From DASVCS01 sp036381495 (GTDB taxonomy: Bacteria; Gemmatimonadota; Gemmatimonadetes; Longimicrobiales; RSA9): a stretch of DNA of 56,224 bases. Of this stretch, positions 16,906 through 26,970 are shown piece after piece. The stretch covers positions 1 to 56,224 of the forward strand of contig DASVCS010000120.1 in the NCBI GenBank assembly GCA_036381495.1, read 5' to 3'. The notes under the pieces are model-generated. The model saw only the letters and a list, made by a program, of their open reading frames with translations. It searched no databases and was not told where the DNA came from. Position 1 is the stretch's first letter; every line of letters starts with the position of its first letter. The position numbers were made by a program, and so were the translations under genes.

Positions 16906-17885
16906 GCGCGCGTGAGTTCGTTGATGTTCTTGACGAACTGTACGGAAAGGATCCCTGGCCCAAGCCGCTGCACGCTCTCCATGGTACCCTTCTGCTCGAT
17001 AGCGGGATGACCCTGCATGACGCCGCGAGGACCGTTGGCACGACGGCGCACCGCCTGCAGCAACTTCACTCCGCAGACGACAGGCTGACAGAGATACTGG
17101 GGCTCAATCCACGCGACATCGAAACGAGATATCGGAATCGTGCGCTCGCAACGCTCGGACAACTGCTTGTTGGCCGCGGCGCAGAGCTCGCCTTCGAGCG
17201 AATCTATCGAGATGAAATGCACACCCATGAGCTGCAGCTGCACGATCTTCGCGAGTCCCGCACCGACACCGATTACCGACTTTACAACGGCCAGGGGCGC
17301 CCGGTCTACCGAATAAACATCAAATTCCACGGCGCTCTCTTCCACCGTGCGCCGGAGTTGGTCGGCTTGGATCCGCACGATTGCTTCGCACTGGCCACCT
17401 ACAAGATTAACAGCGCTCTTCGCAAACAACAAGAAGAGGGATTGCCGTATATTTTCGTCGTGGTAGGGGTGCGGACGCTCTCAGGGGAGACCGTCGGAGC
17501 GAAGATCCCGAGTCGATACGTGGACGCCCTCGCTTACCTCTATCAAGCTCCGCGTGCGCAGGGCAAGAGAAACTTCGAAGATCGCGTTGTGGATCGGCTC
17601 GTCTCCTCCGGTGCGGCGGCTTTTGTCGAAACTTATGAGAGAATCCGTGAGGCCGACTGGTACATCATCTCCGCACGGCGTGCGGACAGGCTGCTTCGAG
17701 AAAAACTCTACGAGCGCGTGTTTGCCCTCCGAATTCCACGCTTCGCCCAGCAATTCCGCTCCGCCGAGCTCGATATGCACTTCTCTCTCGCTGACGATTT
17801 GATCCCGCTCAGGCGTTTCCTCACGACCCTGCGCGAGGCGGGTCACGCCAAGGTGGTGACCCTCCTCGAGCGCGGCGAGTATTAG
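16902..17885 (+). CDS. Type II restriction endonuclease (PD-(D/E)xK-like)
   Basis: 327 aa, start overlapping the methyltransferase stop (ATGA). Position and coupling give the function. The likely catalytic core is TDYRLYNGQGRPVYRINIKF, around residues 125-145, with an acidic residue, then a beta-strand ending in the N-I-K variant of (D/E)xK. The N-terminal 100 residues are helical and may read DNA. The recognition sequence cannot be deduced. It cuts unmodified foreign DNA in the cytoplasm. Low GC compared with neighbours, like its partner gene. Confidence 0.8.
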   Translation: MSAREFVDVLDELYGKDPWPKPLHALHGTLLLDSGMTLHDAARTVGTTAHRLQQLHSADDRLTEILGLNPRDIETRYRNRALATLGQLLVGRGAELAFERIYRDEMHTHELQLHDLRESRTDTDYRLYNGQGRPVYRINIKFHGALFHRAPELVGLDPHDCFALATYKINSALRKQQEEGLPYIFVVVGVRTLSGETVGAKIPSRYVDALAYLYQAPRAQGKRNFEDRVVDRLVSSGAAAFVETYERIREADWYIISARRADRLLREKLYERVFALRIPRFAQQFRSAELDMHFSLADDLIPLRRFLTTLREAGHAKVVTLLERGEY

Positions 17886-18012
17886 CGGAGCTGCCATATT
17901 CCTTCGGCGTTGCCCGCGCGCAATGGCGACGGCGCGTTGGCCGCCGAGCGGCTCCGACGGAGCTAAGCTGCCCGGTCGGACGCCGCCATTAACAACATCC
18001 CCGCCCACCCCC

Positions 18013-19248
18013 TCACGACGCGGCCCCCTCCCCGACCGGGACCCACTCGATGCGGTAGACATCGATCCGCGGCACATCCAGCTCGTTGATCTGCACGCCG
18101 TACGCACGGTCTCCCTGTACGGCCTTCAGATCGAAGTCGGGCGGGAACTCGAGCGAGCCCACGTACGCGCCCTCGGGCGTGAACCCATCCCACCGGGTCG
18201 TCACGCCGCCCTCTCCGGTGATCCCGAACCAGGCACGGCCGCGGTCATCCACGACGAAGTCCTCGAAGGCGGGCCAGCTCTCGGGCGGGTTCTCCTGCAG
18301 CGCCTGGCGGGCCCACCGCTCATCCAGTTCCTGGAGCGCCTGATCGAGATCCGCCGGCGTGACCTCGGCACGCTCGTACGCCGCCTTGAATCCACCGGCG
18401 AATTCGCCGCGCAGCGAGTACGTCCTCACTCCGACCGTGTCCGTCCAGCCGTAATAGATCCTGTCTCCGCCCACGCGGATGAAGCCACGCCGCCCGAACG
18501 GCTTCGTCGTGACGCTGAATCCATGGCCACCATCGGAGATGTGCACGAGGTTCTCCTTGTACGGAAAGGTCAGAATCGAATCGACAACCATCCCCGTCAT
18601 GGACAGCGTGCGGACGGTGACGACTCGCCCGCGCTCCCGTACGTTCCGCGGGTCGTAAGCCGATGTGTACACGCCCACCAGCATCGGATCCGCGCCGCCG
18701 GCCGCCCGGATCCCCGTCAACTGCGGACCCGGCGGCTGGTATGGAACGGAGATCAACGTCAGCACCGAGTCGGTGCCGGGAGCGAACACCGTGATCCGCT
18801 CGAGTTCCGGATCGTACACCAGCAGTTCGTCCCCGCCCAGAATGTCGACATCGCCGATGACTCGAAACTCGCCCGGGCCACTGCCTTCGCGGCCGACGAC
18901 GCGGACCGGCCCGCCGCTCGGGTCGACCACGGGGACTTCGTGCGCCGTCCAGTCATCGACGTAGCTGTTCCCGCGCGCATCCACGACCAGCCGTTGCACG
19001 AGCGTCAGCGCGACATCGGGCGAACTGCGCGCGATGCGCGACGTGCGGTGCAACGTGAGGGGAGGTCGCGGGACCAGCGGCACGCTGTCGAAGGCGATGT
19101 CGTACTCCCGGGACGAGCTCGCCGTTTCGATGCTCGGGTTGCCCGCCTCGGAGCACCCGAGCGCGATCGTGGAGAGGAGCACACAGCACCACACGAGCCC
19201 GGCCGGCCGAAACCGATGGGAACCGCATTGCACGCCTGTCGTTGACAT
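18013..19248 (-). CDS. Six-bladed beta-propeller lipoprotein
   Basis: 411 aa. The ATG at 19248 follows GGAGG at about 10 nt. Signal peptide with lipobox IALGC. The propeller blades carry the family's recurring phrases: LVVDARGNSYVDDWTAHEV, VVGREGSGPGEF, GGDELLVYDPELERITVF and FEDFVVDDRGRAWFGI. This six-bladed family is abundant in Gemmatimonadota-type genomes, and two more members lie in this window (22869, 29527). Predicted to be anchored in the cell envelope; ligand or partner unknown. Confidence 0.9.
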   Translation of the reverse strand: MSTTGVQCGSHRFRPAGLVWCCVLLSTIALGCSEAGNPSIETASSSREYDIAFDSVPLVPRPPLTLHRTSRIARSSPDVALTLVQRLVVDARGNSYVDDWTAHEVPVVDPSGGPVRVVGREGSGPGEFRVIGDVDILGGDELLVYDPELERITVFAPGTDSVLTLISVPYQPPGPQLTGIRAAGGADPMLVGVYTSAYDPRNVRERGRVVTVRTLSMTGMVVDSILTFPYKENLVHISDGGHGFSVTTKPFGRRGFIRVGGDRIYYGWTDTVGVRTYSLRGEFAGGFKAAYERAEVTPADLDQALQELDERWARQALQENPPESWPAFEDFVVDDRGRAWFGITGEGGVTTRWDGFTPEGAYVGSLEFPPDFDLKAVQGDRAYGVQINELDVPRIDVYRIEWVPVGEGAAS

Positions 19249-19352
19249 GATGGTGTGGCCTCCGCATCGAGAGTGGAAAGGGGGGTGAGCCGCAGTTCTT
19301 ACGACGGGCGCGAATGCCGCGTTTCGATCGCTCCCATCGGAAGATCGGGACT

Positions 19353-20453
19353 CTATCCCCCCACCCGCCACCACGCCGCCACTGCCGGCGGCGCCGCCGG
19401 CTCGATCCACTCGCCGGGCCGCGGCACGACGATGGCCGTGCCCTGTTCCGCAGCCGCGGCGAGCAGTCGCTCGACCGGCTCGTTCCAGGCGTGGAACGCG
19501 AGGTTGAACGTCCCCCAGTGGATGGGGAGGAGCAGCCGTCCGCGCACCAGTGCTTGCGCCCGGACCGCCTCTTCCGGCGTCATGTGGATCAGCGGCCAGG
19601 TCGGGCTGTACGCGCCGATCGCCATGCACGTGAGATCAAAGGGGCCGTAACGGCTCCCGATCTCGCGGAAGCTCTCGTCGAAGCCGGTGTCCCCGCTGTG
19701 ATAGACGCGGTGCCGCGGGCCGGCCACGACCCACGACGCCCAGAGCGTGCGGTTCTGGCTGAACGGCGTGCGCCCCGAGAAGTGGCGCGCGGGCGTGGCG
19801 ACGAGTTCGAGGTCATCGGCCGCGGCCGCGTGCGCGCCCGAGGCGGGCGGTGTCGCCGGCGGGCGCGGTCCGAGGGTGACGCAATCCCACCAGTCGAGTT
19901 CGGTGATCCGCGAGACCGGCACGCCCCAGCGTTCCAGGTGTGCGCCCACGCCGAGCGGCGCGATGAAGCGGACGTCCGTCGCGGCGAGGGCGCGGATCGT
20001 CCGCAGATCGAGGTGGTCGTAGTGGTCGTGCGAGAGGACGACGGCATCGAGCGGCGGGATTTCGTGCAGCGGTAGCGGCGGCGGGTGGAACCGCTTCGGC
20101 CCCGCGAACCGGACGGGCGAGGCGCGCTCGCTCCACACGGGGTCGAAGAGCAGGCGCCGGCCGTCGATCTCGAGCAGGATCGTGGCGTGTCCGAGCCACG
20201 TCGCACGCAGGCCGGATGCGGGCGGCTCCGCGTACTCCGCGCCCGTGCGCGCGCAGATCGGTGGCGCGACCTTCGGCACGCGGTGCTTTCGTCCCCTCAC
20301 GTGCTGACGCAGCGTCCGCCACAGTGTCCCCGGGAGGAGCGTGTGCGTCTCGAGCGCGTTGTGGAAGACGCCATCGCGGCATTGGGGCGAGGCGCGCCGT
20401 CGGTCGGCGCGCCGGCCGGCCGGCAGGGTGCCGGGTGCGCCGCTCCGGACCAT
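19353..20453 (-). CDS. MBL-fold metallo-hydrolase (NAPE-PLD/UlaG-like)
   Basis: 366 aa. The ATG at 20451-20453 overlaps the upstream NmrA gene's stop (TGATG), so translation is coupled. Metallo-beta-lactamase motifs: ATWLGHATILLEIDG, LLFDPVWSERASPVRF, VVLSHDHYDHLD (HxHxDH), TPARHFSGR, YHSGDTGF and LPIHWGTFNLAFH. The arrangement is that of N-acyl-phosphatidylethanolamine phospholipase D-like hydrolases, which cleave phosphodiester bonds with two metal ions. No signal peptide is clear in the basic N-terminal 45 residues. Substrate not known. Confidence 0.9.
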   Translation of the reverse strand: MVRSGAPGTLPAGRRADRRRASPQCRDGVFHNALETHTLLPGTLWRTLRQHVRGRKHRVPKVAPPICARTGAEYAEPPASGLRATWLGHATILLEIDGRRLLFDPVWSERASPVRFAGPKRFHPPPLPLHEIPPLDAVVLSHDHYDHLDLRTIRALAATDVRFIAPLGVGAHLERWGVPVSRITELDWWDCVTLGPRPPATPPASGAHAAAADDLELVATPARHFSGRTPFSQNRTLWASWVVAGPRHRVYHSGDTGFDESFREIGSRYGPFDLTCMAIGAYSPTWPLIHMTPEEAVRAQALVRGRLLLPIHWGTFNLAFHAWNEPVERLLAAAAEQGTAIVVPRPGEWIEPAAPPAVAAWWRVGG

Positions 20454-21340
20454 CAGCGCGCGCCGGGTCCCGCCGAGCGCGACGCGGCGAGGAGCACGGG
20501 CGCGTAGTCGCGCGCGAAGTCGGAGAACGCGCGCGCCGGTTTCCCGAGCACCTGCTCGACGTGAGCCGTGGGTTCGCCGCCGCGGCCGGTGGCGTAGACC
20601 TCCTGGATCCGCACCAGGTCCGCGGCGCGCCACTCCGGTGTGCCCGACTGGGCCAGCCGTTCACGCCACTCGTGCGGCGGCAGGTCGACGTAGCGGACCG
20701 GCTGGCCGAGCGCGCGCCCGAGCGCGGCCGCCATCTCGGTGTACGAGAGCGCCACCGGCCCGGTGAGCCGATACAGACGACCCTCGTGCCCCGGTGTGGT
20801 GAGCGTGACGGCCGCGACCTCCGCCACGTCCCGCGTGTCGACCGCCGGGAACCGGCCGCCGCCGGCCGCGCCGTAGAACGCGTGCTCGGTCACGATCGTC
20901 GTCGCCTGGTCGAGCAGGTTCTGCATGAAGTGGTGCGGACGTAGCACCACCGTGGGGATGCCGGACGCCCGGATCCGCGCCTCGACCGCCGCGTGCTGCC
21001 GCACGAGCAGGATGTCGGAACGGCTCGATGCACCCAGCGCCGAGACCTTGACGATGAGGCCGATGCCGGAGCCCGCGGCGGCCTCGACGGCGTTCGACTC
21101 GAGCTCCGCCTGGCGTGGGCTCAGCGACGAGAGCAGGAACAGCTTCTCCGCGCCCTCCATCGCAGCCCGGAGCGAGTGCGGCTCCGCCAGGTCGCCTCGC
21201 ACGAAGTCGACGTCGAGCCCCAGGAACGCCGACGCCTTCTCCGGACTGCGCAGCAGCACGCGTACCGGCGCACCGCGCTCCGCCAGGAACCGGACGACAT
21301 CCCGGCCGACCGTACCGGTTCCGCCAATGACGAGGATCAT
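20453..21340 (-). CDS. NmrA-like NAD(P)-binding oxidoreductase (atypical SDR)
   Basis: 295 aa. The ATG is preceded by GGAGGA at 5 nt. Rossmann motif VIGGTGTVGRDVV at residues 4-16; then VRVLLRSPEKASAF, DFVRGDLAEPHSL, and the family's RPHHFMQNLL and YTEMAAALGRALG. Atypical SDRs of the NmrA group bind NAD(P) and act as redox sensors or quinone reductases (QOR2-like); the usual catalytic Tyr-x3-Lys is absent. First gene of a two-gene unit with the coupled MBL hydrolase. Confidence 0.9.
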   Translation of the reverse strand: MILVIGGTGTVGRDVVRFLAERGAPVRVLLRSPEKASAFLGLDVDFVRGDLAEPHSLRAAMEGAEKLFLLSSLSPRQAELESNAVEAAAGSGIGLIVKVSALGASSRSDILLVRQHAAVEARIRASGIPTVVLRPHHFMQNLLDQATTIVTEHAFYGAAGGGRFPAVDTRDVAEVAAVTLTTPGHEGRLYRLTGPVALSYTEMAAALGRALGQPVRYVDLPPHEWRERLAQSGTPEWRAADLVRIQEVYATGRGGEPTAHVEQVLGKPARAFSDFARDYAPVLLAASRSAGPGAR

Positions 21341-21463
21341 GCGTGTCCTCCGTTGATCTCGGCTCGCCGGAGCCGTTCATTGTCGTGGCCGATGCTCACC
21401 GAAGTTGCTCGACGGAGCGGATCCGCGCAACGGCGACGCGCTTGTGGGACATCCACACCACAC

Positions 21464-21517
21464 CCTGATGCGAAAACGGCCACCCCGGTTCGACCGGGAT
21501 GGCCGTTTCGCATCAGG
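21464..21517 (-). terminator. Rho-independent terminator after the cold-shock gene
   Basis: A long inverted repeat starts 13 nt after the csp stop. The inner stem ACGGCCA-CCCGGT/ACCGGG-TGGCCGT is followed by TTTT on the minus strand. The stem then extends through CGCATCAGG pairing with CCTGATGCG, so the T-tract lies within a larger stem. Confidence 0.8.
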
Positions 21518-21529
21518 AGACTTCCGAGT

Positions 21530-21739
21530 TCAGTCGATCCGTACGACGTTCTCGGCGGCGGGCCCCTTCTGACCCTGTACCACGTCGAACTCGACGCGGT
21601 CGCCTTCCGACAGGCTCTTGAAGCCCGTCCCCTGAATGGCACTGTGGTGGACGAAGCAGTCCTTCTCTCCGTTCTCCGGCGTCACGAAGCCGAAGCCCTT
21701 CGAGTCGTTGAACCACTTCACGGTTCCCGTGGTACGCAT
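21530..21739 (-). CDS. Cold-shock protein, CspA family
   Basis: 69 aa, a single cold-shock domain. It contains RNP1 KGFGFV and RNP2 VFVHH-type CFVHHSAI motifs, after TGTVKWFNDS. The ATG at 21739 has GGAG 8 nt upstream. Binds single-stranded RNA/DNA and melts mRNA structure in the cytoplasm. Its 185-nt leader carries two hairpins and a CCAGAGAC box shared with the leader of the rpsU-csp operon at 35.8 kb, pointing to common RNA-level control. A strong terminator follows. Confidence 0.96.
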   Translation of the reverse strand: MRTTGTVKWFNDSKGFGFVTPENGEKDCFVHHSAIQGTGFKSLSEGDRVEFDVVQGQKGPAAENVVRID

Positions 21740-21842
21740 ACCGTACTCCGTTCGTGTGGTGATTTTCGGGGTCCGGTAGTTCCGTACCGATCGATCACCT
21801 GTGACCTGCGGGTCGAATCGCTCCCGCAACGAGCGTGGCGGC

Positions 21843-21913
21843 GAAAAACAAAAGGGACCGGGACAGTAGCGTCCAGGTCCTCTCGTCTCTGGCATCCGGC
21901 CGACTCGGCCGGA
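21843..21913 (-). promoter_or_regulatory. Structured leader of the csp gene (two hairpins, CCAGAGAC box)
   Basis: Transcript order on the minus strand: an 8-bp hairpin (TCCGGCCG/CGGCCGGA, 21895-21913), the box CCAGAGAC (21885-21892), then a 9-bp hairpin with one mismatch (21855-21880), followed by CTTTTGTTTTT. The last part looks like an intrinsic terminator inside the 5' UTR. The same order occurs upstream of rpsU at 35843-35912. Confidence 0.6.
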
Positions 21914-21931
21914 ACGACTTCCGCCGCGACG

Positions 21932-21960
21932 AAGCTAACGGCGCCGGAGTGGCAGGTCAA
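21932..21960 (-). promoter_or_regulatory. csp promoter (TTGACC-17-TAGCTT)
   Basis: Minus strand: TTGACC (21955-21960), a 17-nt spacer, TAGCTT (21932-21937). It lies just upstream of the structured leader, which makes the leader part of the csp transcript rather than only the 3' end of the gene ending at 22002. Confidence 0.5.
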
Positions 21961-22001
21961 GGGGGAGGGATATCATGGCCCACCCACTCCCCCCGCCCCG
22001 G

Positions 22002-22652
22002 CTACCGTTCCGCGGCCGAGTCCATGCCTTCCGCGGCGCGCAACTCGGCGACGAGGTCCGTGCCCCGTTCGGTGATGCTCGCCGCGAGCGCCTGTAACCG
22101 CCTCAATCCGCTGACGTGCCACGCGTACGCCGGCCGGAGCTCGCCGCTGGCATCGTAGAACGCATCCGGGCCACGGCCGCTGTTCGGTAGGAGCAGCCGC
22201 TGCGTCGATTCGCGGAGCTGCTCGATCTGCGCGAGGCCGAGGTTGAACTCGTTGTAGAATTCGGAAAGCCGGTAGATCGTCGACACATCGAGGAGCTCGA
22301 GCGCGCCGCCCTGGAGCGTCGCCTCCCAGACGTGCGGCTGGATCCGGACCGGCTCGAGCCAGACCAACTGGTCGAGCGGCGGGCGAATGCCGGCCACCGT
22401 GAGCGAATCGTAATCCGCCAGCAGCCGCCCGAGGTTCTCGGCCGCCGTCCGGGTGTTGGCGGTCAAGCCCTCGATCTCGCGGATCAGCGCGAGCCGGACC
22501 TGGTGGCGCCGCTCCGCCCTCGCCCGCTCCTGCTCGTATTCCGCGAGCGCGGACGCGGCGTAGACGCCGATGAACACCACGAGCAACTCGAAGGCAAGCC
22601 GCACGGCGAACTCGCGCCAGCGGCCGCGTGGTTGGTGTGGAGCGGGACCCAT
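22002..22652 (-). CDS. Membrane-anchored coiled-coil protein, unknown function
   Basis: 216 aa from the ATG at 22652, with GGGGAAG upstream. Residues about 14-36 (EFAVRLAFELLVVFIGVYAA) form one transmembrane helix. It is followed by a highly charged segment (EYEQERARAERRHQ) likely to be a coiled coil, then a soluble domain with WEATLQGGALELLDVSTIYRLSEFYNEFN. Proteins with this layout are found in several environmental bacteria without assigned function. It is divergent from the propeller lipoprotein at 22869. Confidence 0.75.
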   Translation of the reverse strand: MGPAPHQPRGRWREFAVRLAFELLVVFIGVYAASALAEYEQERARAERRHQVRLALIREIEGLTANTRTAAENLGRLLADYDSLTVAGIRPPLDQLVWLEPVRIQPHVWEATLQGGALELLDVSTIYRLSEFYNEFNLGLAQIEQLRESTQRLLLPNSGRGPDAFYDASGELRPAYAWHVSGLRRLQALAASITERGTDLVAELRAAEGMDSAAER

Positions 22653-22778
22653 GATCGGCTTCCCCGGCTTCGGGTGGGCGGCGCGTCGACGCCGCTGCCG
22701 AAAATACGGCTGCGCTCCGGGGATGATCAAGGTTGCGGGATCTCACCGGTCGCGCAGGTCGGCTCCCGTCTTTGCGTT

Positions 22779-22807
22779 TTGCCGAATCTCCGGGGGGAGC
22801 GTACCTT
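22779..22807 (+). promoter_or_regulatory. Promoter of the 22869 propeller lipoprotein (TTGCCG-17-TACCTT)
   Basis: TTGCCG (22779-22784), a 17-nt spacer, TACCTT (22802-22807). A 5' UTR of about 55 nt leads to the GTG start. Confidence 0.5.
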
Positions 22808-22868
22808 GTGCGGGTCGCAGCGGCCGTGATCTTCGTCCTAGAAGCAGGGTTCGGAACCGCTGAGGACA

Positions 22869-24104
22869 GTGACCCGCGTTACTGAAGCGCTCCGCCTCCT
22901 CGTTCTGCTCGCCGGCGCCCTCTGGAGCGGCGCCTGCGGTGCGTTCGCGGACGGAGCCGGGGAACCGGCGCAGTCGGTCTTCACCGATCCCCGTGCCGAA
23001 CAGTGGGCGCTGGGCGAGGCGCCGCGCCTGCAAATCGGCGGCACGGACGAGAGGGACGGCTACGCCCTGGGCCACGTCGTCGGCGCCGTCCTGCTCCGCG
23101 ACCGCCTCATCATTGCCGACCGGACGTTCTCCGAGGTCCGGTCCTACTCCCTCTCGGGCGAACTCCTCTCCCGCTCGGGGCGGAAAGGCCACGGTCCGGG
23201 CGAGTTCCGGGCGCTCAGTTCGTTGGCCTCCTACGATGACAGCACGGTCGTCGCCTGGGATGTCGCGCTCAGGAGACTGACCCTCCTCACCCCGAACGGA
23301 GAGGTCCGTGCGACCTTTTCCGCGAACCTCGCCGGCGCGCTCAGCCTCTCGCCCGACTTCGTCGGGGTGCTGGACGGAGGCCGGTTCGTGTTCCGGGACG
23401 AGCGGCCCGACATTTCGCTCAAGGGTGAGCCCGCGGGCGAGCGCCGCGATTCCATCGAGTACCTGATCCTGGAGCCAGACGGCTCCTGGGACGGGCTCAT
23501 GTTGAAGGAGCCGGGCGAGGAAGTGTTCTTCTACCGGGATGGCAACGGGACGTGGGGCACGGCGCCGGTCATCTTCGGGCGCGCCACGCTGGAGGCCATT
23601 GCCGGCGCGAGCCTGGTCATCGGCACGAACGACACGCTGCGCCTCGAGCGGGTCTCGGGCGATGGCTCCATCCGCCACACGGCCACCCTGCCGTGGGTGC
23701 CGACGCCGGTGACGAGCGAATGCGTGGAGCTGGAGCGGCAGCGGCTCCTGGAAGAGGAATTCGACCGGAATCGGCTATTGCTCGCGCACCTGAGCCCCTC
23801 CGGTGACGCGCGCCTGTCCGCCTGGCTCCGGGAACAGAATCGGCTCCTTCCGAGTCGCCGCACGCTGCCGGCGTTTTCCGCGCTTCGCGCCGACGCGCTG
23901 GGCAACATCTGGGTCGCGGAGTACGCCGCGCCGGGATCGAAGGCCAGGACCTGGGCCGTCCTCGATTCGCTCTTCAGTCCCGTGGCGCGGATCGAGGTCC
24001 CCTCGCACATCGAGATCCTCGACCTGGACGCGAGCGATCTCGTCGGTCTAACGGAAGATGAACTCGGGCGCGAGACCGTCGCGCTCTACCCCATCATCCG
24101 GTGA
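22869..24104 (+). CDS. Six-bladed beta-propeller lipoprotein
   Basis: 411 aa. GTG start with GAGGA 3-4 nt upstream. The signal peptide ends at WSGAC, a lipobox. Propeller phrases: VGAVLLRDRLIIADRTFSEV, RSGRKGHGPGEFRALSSLA, STVVAWDVALRRLTLL, NDTLRLERVSGDGSI and RADALGNIWVAEYA. Same family and length as the proteins at 18013 and 29527, though sequence identity looks low outside blade signatures. Envelope-located by its lipobox; role unknown. Confidence 0.9.
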   Translation: MTRVTEALRLLVLLAGALWSGACGAFADGAGEPAQSVFTDPRAEQWALGEAPRLQIGGTDERDGYALGHVVGAVLLRDRLIIADRTFSEVRSYSLSGELLSRSGRKGHGPGEFRALSSLASYDDSTVVAWDVALRRLTLLTPNGEVRATFSANLAGALSLSPDFVGVLDGGRFVFRDERPDISLKGEPAGERRDSIEYLILEPDGSWDGLMLKEPGEEVFFYRDGNGTWGTAPVIFGRATLEAIAGASLVIGTNDTLRLERVSGDGSIRHTATLPWVPTPVTSECVELERQRLLEEEFDRNRLLLAHLSPSGDARLSAWLREQNRLLPSRRTLPAFSALRADALGNIWVAEYAAPGSKARTWAVLDSLFSPVARIEVPSHIEILDLDASDLVGLTEDELGRETVALYPIIR

Positions 24105-24167
24105 GCCCGCGTACGCTCGGGCCACGCACCCTCACCCACCCACCCGCACACGCACACGCACGCCACC

Positions 24168-26021
<1,854 letters not shown>

Positions 26022-26076
26022 CGAGATGACTACCCGTCGAGAACGGTCGAGGAGTGATCCGCCGAGGACAGGGGAG

Positions 26077-26970
26077 CTACCCCGCGGGGGGATGGTGGGT
26101 CCGCGGCGCCGGCACCACCCGCGCGCCGCCCGTATACACGTTGAACCGCCCCTCGCGCAGGAAGCCGACGAGCGTCAGCCCCGCCGCCGCGGCCAGCTCG
26201 ACGGCCAGGCTCGATGGCGCGGAGACGCCGGCCAGCACGGTCGCGCCCGCGCGCACCGCCTTCTGCACGAGCTCGAAGGACAGCCGGCCACTCACCAGGA
26301 TCACGTGGTCCGCGAGCGGGAGCGCGCCTTCGAGAAGCATCGCGCCGACCAGCTTGTCCATCGCGTTGTGCCGGCCGACATCCTCGCGGATCGCGAGCAG
26401 TTCGCCGCCGACCGTGAAGAGCGCCGCGGCGTGCAGCCCACCGGTCCGCTCGAAGACGCGCTGGCCCTCGCGCAGCCGCGCCGGCAGCGCCAGCAGCGTC
26501 CCGGCCGCGACGGTCGCGGCACCGTGGACCACGCCGCCCATCTGCGCGCGCACCGCATCGATCGACGCCTTGCCGCACACGCCGCAGCTCGAGGTCGTGT
26601 AGAAGTTGCGACGCAGCACCGCGGGATCGAACGGCACGCCCCGCGCGAGTACGACGTTCAGGATGTTGTAACGCTGCGGGCCGTCCACCGCCGGGTCGAC
26701 GCAATAGCGGATCGTCTCGATCTGCTCCCGGCCGCCCACCACCCCCTCGCCGTAGAGGAATCCGGCGGCGAGCTCGAAGTCCGCGCCGGGCGTGCGCATC
26801 GTGACCGCGACCTGGTGCGCCGCGCCCGCGGGGTCTTCCGCCCGGACGAGCCGGATCTCGAGCGGTTCCTCGACGGCCAGGGCGTCGCGACGCGACCGGC
26901 GCTCGAATGCGCCGTCGTCGCCCGCGACGACCTGCTCAAGGCGCCAGCGCGCCGTGTTCCGCCCGGGCAT
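26077..26970 (-). CDS. fdhD: Formate dehydrogenase accessory sulfurtransferase FdhD
   Basis: 297 aa from the ATG at 26970, overlapping the upstream molybdoenzyme gene by 35 bp. The redox-active CxxC loop is in YTTSSCGVCGKASIDAV. Other family marks: EEPLEIRL, VTMRTPGADFELAAGFLYGEG, RTGGLHAAALF, REDVGRHNAMDKLVG, and VSGRLSFELVQKA. FdhD passes sulfur from a cysteine desulfurase to the molybdenum cofactor, needed for active formate-dehydrogenase-type enzymes. The overlap indicates it serves the YdeP-type enzyme encoded just upstream. Confidence 0.95.
   Translation of the reverse strand: MPGRNTARWRLEQVVAGDDGAFERRSRRDALAVEEPLEIRLVRAEDPAGAAHQVAVTMRTPGADFELAAGFLYGEGVVGGREQIETIRYCVDPAVDGPQRYNILNVVLARGVPFDPAVLRRNFYTTSSCGVCGKASIDAVRAQMGGVVHGAATVAAGTLLALPARLREGQRVFERTGGLHAAALFTVGGELLAIREDVGRHNAMDKLVGAMLLEGALPLADHVILVSGRLSFELVQKAVRAGATVLAGVSAPSSLAVELAAAAGLTLVGFLREGRFNVYTGGARVVPAPRTHHPPAG

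Noticed and set aside
24105..24167. CACCC and CACACG short repeats after the propeller gene as a regulatory element
   Set aside because: Short, imperfect low-complexity sequence between convergent gene ends; no pairing or motif seen.
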